From contig NZ_JADALJ010000001.1 of assembly GCF_014876185.1 (NCBI RefSeq), positions 1,178,001-1,242,000 of the forward strand: a DNA stretch of 64,000 nt. Direction: 5' to 3'. This document shows, piece by piece, positions 16,714 through 25,059 of this stretch. Source of the DNA: Rufibacter sp. LB8. Its GTDB lineage: Bacteria; Bacteroidota; Bacteroidia; Cytophagales; Hymenobacteraceae. How positions within the stretch are numbered: the stretch's first letter is position 1; each line of letters opens with the position of its first letter. The notes under the pieces are model-generated. The model saw nothing but the letters and a program-made list of their open reading frames with translations. It made no database searches and had not been told where the DNA came from. A program made the translations under genes and the position numbers.

Positions 16714-18022
16714 CACCAACGGCTCCGCCGCTGCCGTCCTGAGTTTTAAAGAAGCGGTCTTGAAAGGTCTCCCCGAGGACCAAGGACTGTTTTTTCCGGA
16801 AGAAATTCCCGTGTTGCCCCAGACTTTTTTTGAAGCCCTCCCCCACTTACTGCTTCCGCAGATTGCCGTGCAGGTGCTCAAACCCTTTGTGCAGCCAGAT
16901 ATTTCTGCGGAGCAACTGACCCGCATCTGTGAAGAAGTTTTCACGTTCCCCATTCCATTGGTGGAAGTACAGCCGGGCCTGCACGCGCTGGAATTGTTTC
17001 ATGGGCCAACCTGCGCATTCAAAGACGTGGGCGCGCGATTCATGTCACGATGCCTGCAACTGTTCGCGGATCCCAGTCAGCCGGTCACGGTGCTGGTGGC
17101 CACATCAGGAGATACGGGCAGCGCGGTGGCCAACGGCTTTCTGGGTCTGGAGAACATAGACGTGGTAGTCCTATATCCGCAGGGCGGCGTGAGCCACATC
17201 CAGGAAATGCAGTTCACTACGCTGGGTCAGAACATTAGCGCCGTGGCCGTGGATGGCACGTTTGACGATTGCCAGCGCCTGGTGAAACAAGCCTTCTCAG
17301 ACCAGGAACTAAACCAGGTGAGAAACCTTTCCTCGGCCAACTCCATCAACGTGGCGCGCTGGTTGCCGCAGATGATCTATTATTTTCACGCCTACGGGCA
17401 ATGGAAACTAAAATATCCGGCAGCAACAGAACTCACGGTGGCGGTGCCCAGCGGGAACTTCGGGAATTTGGCTGCGGGGCTTTTGGCGAGGCAAATGGGC
17501 CTGCCCATCTCCACGTTCATAGCGGCCACCAACCAAAACCACGTGGTTCCTCAGTATTTAGAGACCGGCCACTATCAACCTGCGCCGTCGGTGGCTACCA
17601 TTGCCAATGCCATGGATGTGGGCGCGCCCAACAATTTCCCGCGCATTCAGCATTTGTTTCAGCATGAGTTAGAAGCCCTGCAAAAAGTAGTGAAAGGGTT
17701 TTGGGCCGATGATGCCACCATCAAAAAAATCATCAAAGACGTGCACGAAAACCAGGGCTACCTTTTAGACCCGCATGGTGCTATTGGTTACCTGAGCTTG
17801 GTGGAAAACGCAGATTACGGACCAGCCCACGGCATTTTTCTGGAGACAGCGCACCCCGCCAAGTTTAAGGCCACCATGGAAGAAATTCTGGAGCAAGAGA
17901 TTCAGTTGCCAGAGCAATTGAAAGTGTTTGAGGGCAGGCAGAAACAAGTCACCCTCCTCCCGAACGACTACCAGGAACTAGCGCTTCTGCTACGGCAGCA
18001 GCACAAAGAAGGCACCTTGTAA
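16700..18022 (+). CDS. thrC: threonine synthase
   Basis: This PLP enzyme converts O-phosphohomoserine to threonine and phosphate. The 440-aa protein has the PLP-binding Lys in HGPTCAFKDVGARF (Lys108), the phosphate loop VATSGDTGSAVANGF, and VAVPSGNFGNLAAGL, which binds the PLP phosphate in this fold. Its start lies 14 bp inside thrB, so translation is probably coupled. It ends the operon and is followed by a palindromic repeat and then a strong bidirectional terminator shared with folD. Confidence 0.95.
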   Translation: MNFYSTNGSAAAVLSFKEAVLKGLPEDQGLFFPEEIPVLPQTFFEALPHLLLPQIAVQVLKPFVQPDISAEQLTRICEEVFTFPIPLVEVQPGLHALELFHGPTCAFKDVGARFMSRCLQLFADPSQPVTVLVATSGDTGSAVANGFLGLENIDVVVLYPQGGVSHIQEMQFTTLGQNISAVAVDGTFDDCQRLVKQAFSDQELNQVRNLSSANSINVARWLPQMIYYFHAYGQWKLKYPAATELTVAVPSGNFGNLAAGLLARQMGLPISTFIAATNQNHVVPQYLETGHYQPAPSVATIANAMDVGAPNNFPRIQHLFQHELEALQKVVKGFWADDATIKKIIKDVHENQGYLLDPHGAIGYLSLVENADYGPAHGIFLETAHPAKFKATMEEILEQEIQLPEQLKVFEGRQKQVTLLPNDYQELALLLRQQHKEGTL

Positions 18023-18026
18023 CCTT

Positions 18027-18066
18027 CCGTTTTCGGGCTCATTTCCAGAAATGAGCCCGAAAACAG
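18027..18066. repeat. 40-bp palindromic repeat, copy 8
   Basis: The left arm is consensus. The right arm differs only in its ACAG end. It starts 4 bp after the thrC stop codon. Confidence 0.9.
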
Positions 18067-18170
18067 AATTTACGGAAGACGCCCGGATGAGCTGCGCGCA
18101 CTTCCAGGTTATACACATTTCTTGATTTTGGTAAACTGACTGTTTCCGGCTTTTTAGAAATTCCATTTCA

Positions 18171-18209
18171 CAGTTTTGGCTTTATTTCTAATTTAAAGCC
18201 CAAAAACGG
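18171..18209. repeat. 40-bp palindromic repeat, copy 9 (degenerate)
   Basis: CAGTTTTGGCTTTATTTC and AAAGCCCAAAAACGG keep the outline of the family. The right end merges with the terminator stem that follows. Confidence 0.6.
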
Positions 18210-18250
18210 CAAGGCCTCCCGTCTTTATTTAAGGGAGGCCTTGCCGTTTT
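18203..18250. terminator. bidirectional terminator between thrC and folD
   Basis: AAAACGGCAAGGCCTCCC pairs with GGGAGGCCTTGCCGTTTT, an 18-bp stem flanked by A and T runs, between convergent genes. Confidence 0.93.
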
Positions 18251-18265
18251 CTACGTTGTGTAGCG

Positions 18266-19147
18266 CTAGGAATACACTTCTTTCTTGGCGGCTCTAAGGG
18301 TATTTTTCAAAAGCATGGAAATGGTCAAAGGGCCAACGCCGCCCGGAACCGGGGTAATGTAGCTGCACTTGGGCGCCACGCTGTCAAAATCCACATCGCC
18401 GCGCAGTCTCCAGCCGCGGGCACGGCTGGCGTCTGGCACGCGGGTGGTGCCCACGTCAATGACCACGGCGCCTTCCTTCACCATGTCGGCGGTGATGAGG
18501 CCCGGTCTTCCGACGGCTACAATCAGAATGTCGGCCTGGCGGGTATGGCTGGGAAGGTCCACGGTGTTGCGGTGGCAGATGGTCACGGTGCATTCACCGG
18601 GAAGGGTGCATTTGCTCATGAGAATGCTGATGGGCGTGCCCACAATATTGCTTCGGCCTACCACCACGCAGTGCTTGCCTTTGGTGTCAATGTGATAGCG
18701 CTCCAACAGCTGCATGATGCCGTACGGCGTAGCCGGTAAATAGGCCGGCAAGCCCGCCACCATGCGCCCCACGTTCACGGGGTGAAAGCCGTCTACGTCT
18801 TTTTTATAGTCCAGCACCTCTAAAACCTTGTCTGAGTTGATGTGTTTGGGCAGCGGCAATTGTACAATGAGGCCGTCAATCTCGGGGTTTTGGTTGATCT
18901 CCTCAATCTTGTCCAGCAGTTCCTGTTCGGTGATGTCCTCGTTATAATGCAGCAAGGTAGACCCGAAGCCCACGCGCTCGCAGGCCAGCACTTTGTTGTT
19001 CACGTAGGTCATGGAACCGCCGTCTTGCCCCACCAGAATGGCGGCTAAGTGCGGGGCGCGCTGGCCGTTGGCTTTGAGTTGGGCCACCTCGGCGGCAATT
19101 TCAGATTGAATGTCTTCAGAGGTTTTCTTTCCGTCTAAAAGGGTCAT
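18266..19147 (-). CDS. folD: bifunctional methylenetetrahydrofolate dehydrogenase / methenyltetrahydrofolate cyclohydrolase
   Basis: FolD interconverts 5,10-methylene-, 5,10-methenyl- and 10-formyl-tetrahydrofolate with NADP. The 293-aa protein has the catalytic Lys in [17 protein letters not shown] (Lys52), the motif [13 protein letters not shown], and the nucleotide-binding [32 protein letters not shown] lies near the C-terminus. Length is normal. It is a single-gene unit, convergent with the thr operon, and a TACTTTTG promoter box lies 33 bp upstream of the ATG. Confidence 0.96.
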   Translation of the reverse strand: MTLLDGKKTSEDIQSEIAAEVAQLKANGQRAPHLAAILVGQDGGSMTYVNNKVLACERVGFGSTLLHYNEDITEQELLDKIEEINQNPEIDGLIVQLPLPKHINSDKVLEVLDYKKDVDGFHPVNVGRMVAGLPAYLPATPYGIMQLLERYHIDTKGKHCVVVGRSNIVGTPISILMSKCTLPGECTVTICHRNTVDLPSHTRQADILIVAVGRPGLITADMVKEGAVVIDVGTTRVPDASRARGWRLRGDVDFDSVAPKCSYITPVPGGVGPLTISMLLKNTLRAAKKEVYS

Positions 19148-19179
19148 GATCAGGAGAAATGGAAGAATGGAACAAGGCT

Positions 19180-19187
19180 CAAAAGTA
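19180..19187 (-). promoter_or_regulatory. -7 promoter box of folD
   Basis: On the - strand TACTTTTG matches the Bacteroidota -7 consensus TAnnTTTG and is well placed 33 bp before the folD ATG. No good -33 TTTG is present. Confidence 0.45.
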
Positions 19188-19294
19188 CAAGCCCAAACGG
19201 TAATCGCCTTGTAATTTTAAAGAAATTTAAGAAAGTGGACCATTTGTTTCTATTTCGATTCATGCTCCGGGGAAATGACATTCGCACTAAAATT

Positions 19295-19333
19295 CCGTTT
19301 TTGGCTTCGTTTCTGGAAATGAGCCCGAAAACG
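19295..19333. repeat. 40-bp palindromic repeat, copy 10
   Basis: Asymmetric subfamily: left arm CCGTTTTTGGCTTCGTTTC, right arm consensus to AAAACG. Confidence 0.85.
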
Positions 19334-19418
19334 CCTCTGTGGATTTACTAAGCGCGCGGCAACTTTTATCCGAAATGGCTACCTTACAGGCCAAACCTTC
19401 CTTCTTCAACACACCGCT

Positions 19419-20057
19419 ATGGCCACCTACCAGGAAATCTTTGAGAACAACCGCCAGTGGATTGCCCAGAAAACCGCTACCAACGCCGATTTCTTCCAGC
19501 AGCTGGCCAAAGACCAAAACCCCGACTATCTCTACATTGGCTGTTCAGACAGCCGCGTGACCGCCGAGGAAATGATGGGCCTGGGCCCCGGCGAAGTCTT
19601 TGTACACCGCAACGTGGCCAACCTGGTGAACAACGTGGACCTTAACGTGATGTCGGTGCTGAATTATGCCATTAAACACCTCAAGGTGAAGCACATCATT
19701 GTCTGCGGCCATTACAACTGCGGCGGCGTGAAGGCGGCCATGCAACCCAAAGACCTGGGCATTCTCAACCCGTGGCTGCGCAACATCAGAGACGTGTACC
19801 GCCATCACAAAGCCGAACTAGACGCAATCACCGATGAGGAGAAGCGCTACGAACGCCTGGTGGAACTGAACGTGGTGGAGCAATGCACCAACATCATCAA
19901 AACCGCCGCCATGCAGGTAAGTTACCAACAAAACGGCTACCCAGAAGTCCACGGTTGGGTTTTCGATCTGCACACCGGCCACATTGTGGACCTGGAAATA
20001 GACTTCAAAAACATACTCCAGGAAATCAAAGCCATCTACAACCTGACGGATAATTAA
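19419..20057 (+). CDS. can: beta-class carbonic anhydrase
   Basis: It interconverts carbon dioxide and bicarbonate in the cytoplasm, supplying bicarbonate to carboxylases. The 212-aa protein shows the full beta-class zinc site: CSDSR (Cys42, with Asp44 and Arg46 as the catalytic pair) and CGHYNCGG (His98 and Cys101), with HRNVAN between them. There is no signal peptide. Length fits the cytoplasmic Can/CynT type. It stands alone between folD and the cytochrome gene. Confidence 0.95.
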   Translation: MATYQEIFENNRQWIAQKTATNADFFQQLAKDQNPDYLYIGCSDSRVTAEEMMGLGPGEVFVHRNVANLVNNVDLNVMSVLNYAIKHLKVKHIIVCGHYNCGGVKAAMQPKDLGILNPWLRNIRDVYRHHKAELDAITDEEKRYERLVELNVVEQCTNIIKTAAMQVSYQQNGYPEVHGWVFDLHTGHIVDLEIDFKNILQEIKAIYNLTDN

Positions 20058-20177
20058 TGGTTGATTGATGATATTTATTGATGAAGGCTGTTCTTCTCAC
20101 CAATGTCATCTTGGAAAGGTCTTGTGTGCGAAGTAGAGAGTATGTACTAAAAGATACTACAGTTTGCCACCAAGATC

Positions 20178-20265
20178 CCTCTCGCCCTTGTTGGTGTTAT
20201 CAGCCACAAGCATAATAGCTCCTGCCGTTAGGTTTGTTGGTGATTACACCAACAAAGGCGAGAGG
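20178..20265. repeat. 88-bp MITE-like element with 20-bp inverted ends
   Basis: CCTCTCGCCCTTGTTGGTGT (20178-20197) pairs 19 of 20 with ACACCAACAAAGGCGAGAGG (20246-20265). Inside are two copies of a 24-bp palindrome unit (20187-20210, degenerate, and 20233-20256, nearly perfect). The same unit recurs at 59176. Confidence 0.65.
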
Positions 20266-20322
20266 TCCTTTCATGATGACAGAAGAAAAAAGGTTGTGAA
20301 GGAAATCTAAGGATTTATACTT

Positions 20323-20362
20323 CCGTTTTCGGGCTCATTTCTGAAAATGAAGCTGAAAACGG
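20323..20362. repeat. 40-bp palindromic repeat, copy 11
   Basis: The left arm is consensus. The right arm has drifted (AAAATGAAGCTGAAAACGG). It ends 6 bp from the cytochrome gene stop. Confidence 0.85.
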
Positions 20363-20367
20363 AAGTC

Positions 20368-20871
20368 TTATTCATGGTAATCAACAGCCACAGCAGGTAT
20401 TGCCCTGGGTTGGGCATTAATATAATCAAACAAAGAATCTAACTCTGGTCTTGCCAAGGCAAAAGACGGCATTTGTTGCTGGGCAAATGTATTGAAAACA
20501 GCTACGGCCGCGGAGTCTTTCTTCTCAATCATTTCTGAGGAACTCAGCACGAAGGCGTACACCCATTCTTTAGAGTGCCGCTCCATCACGCCCGCCAACC
20601 CCGGCCCAACAATTACCTCGGTACTTAAAGAATGGCATTGCGTGCAGTTATTCTGAAACAAAGCCCTGCCTGTTACATTATGGATTACCTCCTCTTGGTA
20701 GACAATGTCATAGAAAGGTTGCTCTACAGTTGCACACCACGGTTCAATTTCACCAGTTAAAGAATCTTTATCTGTCACAAGTTGAAAAGCCAGAAACCCA
20801 ACAACTGCAGTAACTGAAAGAACAGCAGTGTTCAATAGCCAGGCAGCAACTTTCAGCTTTTTCTGGAACAT
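20368..20871 (-). CDS. membrane-anchored c-type cytochrome
   Basis: This 168-aa protein has an N-terminal membrane anchor (about 9-31) and one haem-binding CxxCH in FQNNCTQCHSL (Cys75, Cys78, His79). A likely axial Met lies in QQQMPSF. It should act as an electron carrier on the outer face of the inner membrane; its partners are unknown. The start at 20871 (MFQKKLKVAAW) is preferred because it puts the anchor at the N-terminus, whereas the longer frame to 20928 overlaps the lepA terminator. It follows lepA on the same strand but is separated from it by that terminator. Confidence 0.82.
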   Translation of the reverse strand: MFQKKLKVAAWLLNTAVLSVTAVVGFLAFQLVTDKDSLTGEIEPWCATVEQPFYDIVYQEEVIHNVTGRALFQNNCTQCHSLSTEVIVGPGLAGVMERHSKEWVYAFVLSSSEMIEKKDSAAVAVFNTFAQQQMPSFALARPELDSLFDYINAQPRAIPAVAVDYHE

Positions 20872-20906
20872 GGACAGTTGAGGTTGAACATGTGTTAAAT
20901 GTAAAC

Positions 20907-20936
20907 AAAAAACCCGATGCCTGCGCACCGGGTTTT
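20907..20936 (-). terminator. intrinsic terminator of lepA
   Basis: On the - strand AAAACCCG pairs with CGGGTTTT and is followed by more T residues. It lies directly after the lepA stop codon. Confidence 0.85.
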
Positions 20937-20941
20937 AAAAA

Positions 20942-22729
20942 TCAATCCAATTTCAACACTGCTAAAAATGCTTCCTGCGGAATCTCCACGTTGCCTACCT
21001 GGCGCATGCGTTTCTTTCCTTTCTTCTGCTTTTCCAGGAGCTTCCGCTTACGGGAAATGTCACCGCCGTAGCATTTGGCCAATACGTTTTTGCGAAGGGC
21101 TTTCACCGTCTCACGGGCAATGATTTTCTGACCGATGGCGGCTTGAATGGCAATCTCAAACATCTGGCGTGGCAGCAACTCCCTTAGTTTCTCACAAAGG
21201 CGCTTGCCCCAGTCATAGGCTTTGTCGCGGTGCACAATGGCGCTTAGGGCATCTACTTTCTCGCCGTTGAGCATGATGTCCAGTTTGACCATGGTTGATT
21301 CCCGGAACCCGATTAATTCATAGTCCAGGGAAGCGTAGCCGCGGCTGATGGTTTTCAGTTTATCGAAGAAATCGAATACAATTTCGGCCAGCGGCATTTC
21401 AAACACCAGCTCCACACGGTCTGAGGTCAGGAAGTTCTGGTTCTTGAGAATGGCGCGTTTGTCCATGCACAACGAGATAATGGCCCCAATGTATTCTGAC
21501 TTAGAGATGATCTGCGCTTTGATAAACGGCTCCTCAATGCGGTCAATAAAGTTAGGCTCCGGCATTTCTGACGGCGCATTCACTTTGATTTCGCCGTCTT
21601 TGGTGGTGAAGGCCTTGAACTGCACGCTGGGCACCGTAGTGATCACGGTCATGTCAAACTCGCGCTCCAGACGCTCCTGCACAATCTCCATGTGGAGCAT
21701 GCCCAAGAATCCGCATCTGAACCCAAAGCCCAACGCCGCCGAGGTTTCCGGTTCCCAAACCAATGATGCATCGTTCAGCTGCAACTTCTCCATGGAAGAA
21801 CGTAGTTCCTCGTACTCCGTGGTTTCTACCGGGTAAATACCGGCAAATACCATCGGTTTTACTTCCTCAAAACCTTGAATCTGGATGGTGTCTGGATTGG
21901 CGGCGTGCGTGATGGTATCGCCTACTTTTACCTCTTTCGCGTTTTTAATGCCCGAGATGAGGTAGCCCACATTGCCGGCACCCAGCACATCGCGGGGTTC
22001 CTGGTTTAGTTTGAGCACGCCAATCTCGTCGGCTTCATATTGTTTGCCGGTGGCAATGAATTTCACCTTATCGCCTTTTCTGATAGTGCCGTTCATGATC
22101 CGGAAGTACACCTCAATGCCGCGGTAGCTGTTGAACACCGAGTCAAAGATCAAGGCCTGCAGCGGCGCGTCTGGGTCACCTTTGGGCGCTGGAATTCGGT
22201 CACAGATGGCCGCCAGAATATCTTCAATGCCAATACCGGCCTTTCCCGAGGCGTGTATAATGTCTTCCTTCTCACAACCGATGAGGTCAATGATCTGGTC
22301 GCTTACCTCTTCGGGCATGGCGTGGGGCAAGTCTATTTTGTTGAGCACCGGAATAATTTCCAGGTCATTGCCAATGGCCAAATATAAGTTAGAAATGGTC
22401 TGGGCCTCAATGCCTTGGCTGGCATCTACAATCAGCAAGGCACCTTCACAGGCGGCAATAGACCGCGATACCTCGTAGCTAAAATCCACGTGGCCGGGCG
22501 TGTCAATCAGGTTCAATACATAGGGTTCGCCTTTGTATTGGTATTTCATCTGGATGGCGTGGCTTTTGATGGTGATGCCCCGCTCCCGCTCCAGGTCCAT
22601 GTTGTCTAAGAGTTGGTGCTGCATTTCGCGCTCGGTCACCGAGGAGGTGAACTCCAACAGACGGTCAGCGAGCGTGCTTTTGCCGTGGTCAATGTGCGCA
22701 ATGATGCAAAAATTGCGGATGTTCTTCAT
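20942..22729 (-). CDS. lepA: elongation factor 4 (LepA GTPase)
   Basis: LepA is a ribosome-bound translational GTPase related to EF-G that can back-translocate stalled ribosomes. The 595-aa length is normal. Motifs are the P-loop [16 protein letters not shown], switch region [27 protein letters not shown] and NKIDLPHA, then the LepA-specific C-terminal domain ending [35 protein letters not shown] box lies 20 bp upstream, and a clear terminator follows, so it is a single-gene unit. Confidence 0.97.
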   Translation of the reverse strand: MKNIRNFCIIAHIDHGKSTLADRLLEFTSSVTEREMQHQLLDNMDLERERGITIKSHAIQMKYQYKGEPYVLNLIDTPGHVDFSYEVSRSIAACEGALLIVDASQGIEAQTISNLYLAIGNDLEIIPVLNKIDLPHAMPEEVSDQIIDLIGCEKEDIIHASGKAGIGIEDILAAICDRIPAPKGDPDAPLQALIFDSVFNSYRGIEVYFRIMNGTIRKGDKVKFIATGKQYEADEIGVLKLNQEPRDVLGAGNVGYLISGIKNAKEVKVGDTITHAANPDTIQIQGFEEVKPMVFAGIYPVETTEYEELRSSMEKLQLNDASLVWEPETSAALGFGFRCGFLGMLHMEIVQERLEREFDMTVITTVPSVQFKAFTTKDGEIKVNAPSEMPEPNFIDRIEEPFIKAQIISKSEYIGAIISLCMDKRAILKNQNFLTSDRVELVFEMPLAEIVFDFFDKLKTISRGYASLDYELIGFRESTMVKLDIMLNGEKVDALSAIVHRDKAYDWGKRLCEKLRELLPRQMFEIAIQAAIGQKIIARETVKALRKNVLAKCYGGDISRKRKLLEKQKKGKKRMRQVGNVEIPQEAFLAVLKLD

Positions 22730-22748
22730 AGAAAAGGATTACAAGACC

Positions 22749-22756
22749 CAAAGATA
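22749..22756 (-). promoter_or_regulatory. -7 promoter box of lepA
   Basis: On the - strand TATCTTTG matches TAnnTTTG and lies 20 bp before the lepA ATG. The -33 element is poor. Confidence 0.5.
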
Positions 22757-22820
22757 CAAAGAAAACCGCCGCGGCGGAACCGGTTTCTTGGGCTGGCTGC
22801 CAGAATTTGCGCCGGGGTTT

Positions 22821-22860
22821 CCGTTTTCAGGCTCGTTTTGGGAAATGAGGCTTAAAACGG
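22821..22860. repeat. 40-bp palindromic repeat, copy 12
   Basis: Left arm CCGTTTTCAGGCTCGTTTT, right arm GAAATGAGGCTTAAAACGG, partly unpaired. Confidence 0.8.
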
Positions 22861-22906
22861 AGGAGCGCTCCACAATCATCCAGGTGTTCAGACTACGTCT
22901 TGCGCT

Positions 22907-22988
22907 GGTGCATTTATTTCATAGATTTAAGGGATAAATGCACCTTTTGAATAGAAATATTGGAAATAACTGCACCCGGTACAGTTAT
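22907..22988. repeat. two inverted repeats at the left border of cassette 2
   Basis: GGTGCATTTAT (22907-22917) pairs perfectly with ATAAATGCACC (22934-22944), and ATAACTG (22966-22972) with CAGTTAT (22982-22988). They end 6 bp before the GTTAGGCG core at 22995. They could be a decayed attC/attI-like site or a promoter region. Confidence 0.45.
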
Positions 22989-22994
22989 CTGGGT

Positions 22995-23830
22995 GTTAGG
23001 CGTAAATTATAAATAGATGAAACTTATCGACAGCTTAGACCAAATTGAAAATAATATTGAGACTGTAGAGACTTACTTGACAGGCTACGATGAATATAAT
23101 AGGCAAGAAACAATTAATTTAGTAAAGCGGGGGACTTGCTTCATAGCCTATGAAATTGAAAAGGAGCTAAGATTTGCACCTAGCCGTTTCATAGGTTACA
23201 AAAGCAACAAAATCGACAGGCATTTAAACGCTTATAAAGACGGACGTGAAACTAATAAAGCTATTAATGACGTCCTCGGCTCTAAGCCAATCCCAAACGA
23301 CAGTTTAAATAAAAAGTACATTTCCTATTGCAGAAGCTTGGGAATTGAACCAAATGAAACTGGAGCGTTTGGTGTACAAAGAAAATTTTGGACACTCAAA
23401 ATATCAGAAGAGTTTGAAAGCAACGCTGAACTTACTGGAGAATTTCCAGAAGGAAAAATAGTTGAGAGAACACATAAAGTCAGAGAAAGAAATAGTAAAG
23501 TAATACAAGTAGCAAAAGATAATTTCAAGAAGAAACACGGAAGATTATTCTGCCAAGTTTGCGGATTCGATTTCGGAAAAGTGTACGGTGAAGTTGGAGA
23601 AAACTTTATTGAAGGACATCACACGATTGCAGTAAGTGAAATGTCATCAGATTATAAAACCAAACCGGATGACATTGCAATGCTTTGCTCAAACTGCCAT
23701 AGAATGGTACATAAAAAGAGACCGTGGCTCTCAATGCAGGAGTTAAGCAAATTACTCAAATAAAATCTACGCCTAACAAGGTGTAAACGGCAGCATCGGC
23801 CGACGGCCTCCGCCGCCGCTTACACTAGCC
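22995..23830 (+). mobile_element. integron-like gene cassette 2 (HNH nuclease)
   Basis: The module starts GTTAGGCGTA (22995-23004) and the gene is followed by its exact 10-base reverse complement TACGCCTAAC (23768-23777), then a palindrome and the next GTTAGC core. It is directly joined to cassette 3, making a two-cassette array. Confidence 0.75.
23017..23763 (+). CDS. HNH endonuclease domain protein
   Basis: This 248-aa AT-rich gene encodes a C-terminal HNH/McrA-type nuclease: CQVCGFDFGKVYG, then FIEGHHTIAVSEM, then IAMLCSNCHRMVHKKRP, giving two CxxC zinc pairs and the HH...N...H catalytic set. Homologous domains cut DNA, often modified DNA, in McrA-like restriction. The N-terminal 160 residues are not recognised and may give specificity. 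Being carried on a cassette suggests a defence or selfish role, which is inference. It has 12 bp of lead after the core site and no evident promoter of its own. Confidence 0.85.
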   Translation: MKLIDSLDQIENNIETVETYLTGYDEYNRQETINLVKRGTCFIAYEIEKELRFAPSRFIGYKSNKIDRHLNAYKDGRETNKAINDVLGSKPIPNDSLNKKYISYCRSLGIEPNETGAFGVQRKFWTLKISEEFESNAELTGEFPEGKIVERTHKVRERNSKVIQVAKDNFKKKHGRLFCQVCGFDFGKVYGEVGENFIEGHHTIAVSEMSSDYKTKPDDIAMLCSNCHRMVHKKRPWLSMQELSKLLK

Positions 23831-23837
23831 GTTAGCA
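23771..23837 (+). repeat. attC-like recombination site 2
   Basis: GCCTAAC (23771-23777) and GTTAGCA (23831-23837) mark the ends. GTGTAAACGGCAGC pairs 12 of 14 with GCCGCCGCTTACAC. The loop holds CGGCCGACGGCC. Confidence 0.75.
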
Positions 23838-24397
23838 GTAAGTTATAGAATATGGAAAAGCGATATATTATAAAAATAACGGCATTAGTGCTTTTAACTT
23901 CCCTATTCTGGGGAGTGACAATCGATAGAATCAAAATTGACGGTATATCAGGTGAAGTTTGGGAATTGTTCCTTTCAACTGATACAAAATATTCTGATGG
24001 ATATTCCCATGCTGGATTCAATAAAATAAAAGTAGGGATGACAGAGAAAGAGGTTAAGAAAATATTAGGTGAACCTTTAATAAGATGGACTCCATATAGA
24101 TTTACAAGTATTCAGCAGAAAGAACATTATATAGGATTTCAATACAGTCAAAGTCCATCGGACACTCACTATAGAATCAGGCAAGTTTACTTAAATAATG
24201 GGACAGTTGCAGAAGTAATAGGAAGCTTTTATGTTGACTGAAAATCGGTTATAGGTTTATAAGAAAACTACTTTTTTTAAGGTGTTTTTAAACTGTTTTT
24301 ATAAAAATAGATCAAAAATAGAAAAGAAAACCTGCTGCCAACATTGAGTAAACATCATGCCACGGCCGACGGCCTCGCCGTCCCCTTACACGAGTCC
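23831..24397 (+). mobile_element. integron-like gene cassette 3 (BamE-like protein)
   Basis: The module starts GTTAGCAG (23831) and ends at CTGCCAAC (24335-24342), which matches the expected reverse complement in 7 of 8 bases, then an attC-like palindrome. It abuts cassette 2. Confidence 0.65.
23852..24241 (+). CDS. cassette-borne BamE/SmpA-like small protein
   Basis: This 129-aa protein has an N-terminal hydrophobic segment (about 6-22) that should be a signal anchor, and a central FNKIKVGMTEKEVKKILGEPL, the helix pair typical of BamE/SmpA-like and related small periplasmic domains. There is no lipobox Cys, so it is not a standard lipoprotein. The gene is strongly AT-rich like the other cassette genes. 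The function is unknown; the fold assignment rests on one motif. Confidence 0.7.
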   Translation: MEKRYIIKITALVLLTSLFWGVTIDRIKIDGISGEVWELFLSTDTKYSDGYSHAGFNKIKVGMTEKEVKKILGEPLIRWTPYRFTSIQQKEHYIGFQYSQSPSDTHYRIRQVYLNNGTVAEVIGSFYVD

Positions 24398-24404
24398 GTC
24401 ATAA
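24336..24404 (+). repeat. attC-like recombination site 3 (right end degenerate)
   Basis: TGCCAAC (24336-24342) opens the site and G-TCATAA (24398) closes it. GAGTAAACATCATGCCACGG closely resembles site 1, and the CGGCCGACGGCC core is present. The closing core is degenerate, as expected where a last cassette meets ordinary host DNA. Confidence 0.6.
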
Positions 24405-24436
24405 TTGAAACAAAACCCTTAACACCTGTCATCACC

Positions 24437-24898
24437 ATGGAAAAACTGCAATACAAAACAACCATCAAGGCACCAGCGGCCAAAGTTTTTGATATTATGC
24501 TGGGCCTCGGCAACAAATCAACCTATGAGCAATGGACGGCCTTGTTCAATCCTACCTCTACCTATGAAGGAACCTGGGACAAGGGAAGTAAAATTCTGTT
24601 TGTGGGCGTAGATGAGAAAGGAGAAAAAGGCGGCATGGTGTCAAAGATTGCCGAGCACGTTCCCAACCAGTTTGTGTCCATACAGCATTACGGACTTGTA
24701 AAAGCCGACCAGGAAATTACCGAAGGCCCGGAAGTGGAAAAATGGGCCAACGGCTTTGAAAACTACTCTTTTGAGGAAAACAACGGCACTACCACAGTAA
24801 CCGTTAACCTAGACACCACTGAAGATTTTATAGACTATATGAACGAATCCTACCCCAAAGCACTGGAGAAGCTGAAAGAAATTTGCGAGAAGCACTAA
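24437..24898 (+). CDS. SRPBCC (START/AHSA1-like) domain protein
   Basis: This 153-aa cytoplasmic protein fits the SRPBCC ligand-binding fold: YKTTIKAPAAKVFDIMLGL at the N-terminus, YEQWTALFNPTSTYEGTWDKGSKILFVG, and a long C-terminal helix with ESYPKALEKLKEICEKH. Such proteins bind hydrophobic ligands or act as Aha1-like factors; the ligand here is unknown. The ATG at 24437 is used because the longer frame to 24344 would read through the attC-like site. It lies just outside the cassette array, so its old upstream region has been replaced by the insert. Confidence 0.85.
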   Translation: MEKLQYKTTIKAPAAKVFDIMLGLGNKSTYEQWTALFNPTSTYEGTWDKGSKILFVGVDEKGEKGGMVSKIAEHVPNQFVSIQHYGLVKADQEITEGPEVEKWANGFENYSFEENNGTTTVTVNLDTTEDFIDYMNESYPKALEKLKEICEKH

Positions 24899-24901
24899 TT
24901 T

Positions 24902-24941
24902 CCGTTTTCGGCTTCGTTTGCTGAAATGAGCCCCAAAACGG
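24902..24941. repeat. 40-bp palindromic repeat, copy 13
   Basis: Left arm CCGTTTTCGGCTTCGTTTG, right arm with CCCC in place of CCCG. It follows the SRPBCC stop by 3 bp. Confidence 0.85.
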
Positions 24942-24995
24942 GTTCAATACCCATCGTATTTCTTTATCTCCTAAAATGTTCAGGTTTTTTTGAAA

Positions 24996-25003
24996 TACCT
25001 TTG
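24996..25003 (+). promoter_or_regulatory. -7 promoter box of the outer-membrane barrel gene
   Basis: TACCTTTG matches TAnnTTTG 56 bp upstream of the ATG at 25060. No clear -33 box. Confidence 0.4.
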
Positions 25004-25059
25004 GTAACGGAGCGGTCAATTCCTTCTGCTCTTTTAAAACTACTATTCTGTTCCCTTTC

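Larger units (their letters stand above)
20058..20367. other. 310-bp intergenic region holding an 88-bp inverted-repeat element
   Basis: No gene is visible. The region between the convergent carbonic anhydrase and cytochrome genes holds an 88-bp element with 20-bp inverted ends (20178-20265) and one 40-bp palindrome (20323). Confidence 0.6.

Noticed and set aside
24344-24436. Longer start for the SRPBCC gene
   Set aside because: The extra 31 codons would be read from the attC-like palindrome. The family begins at MEKLQYKTT.
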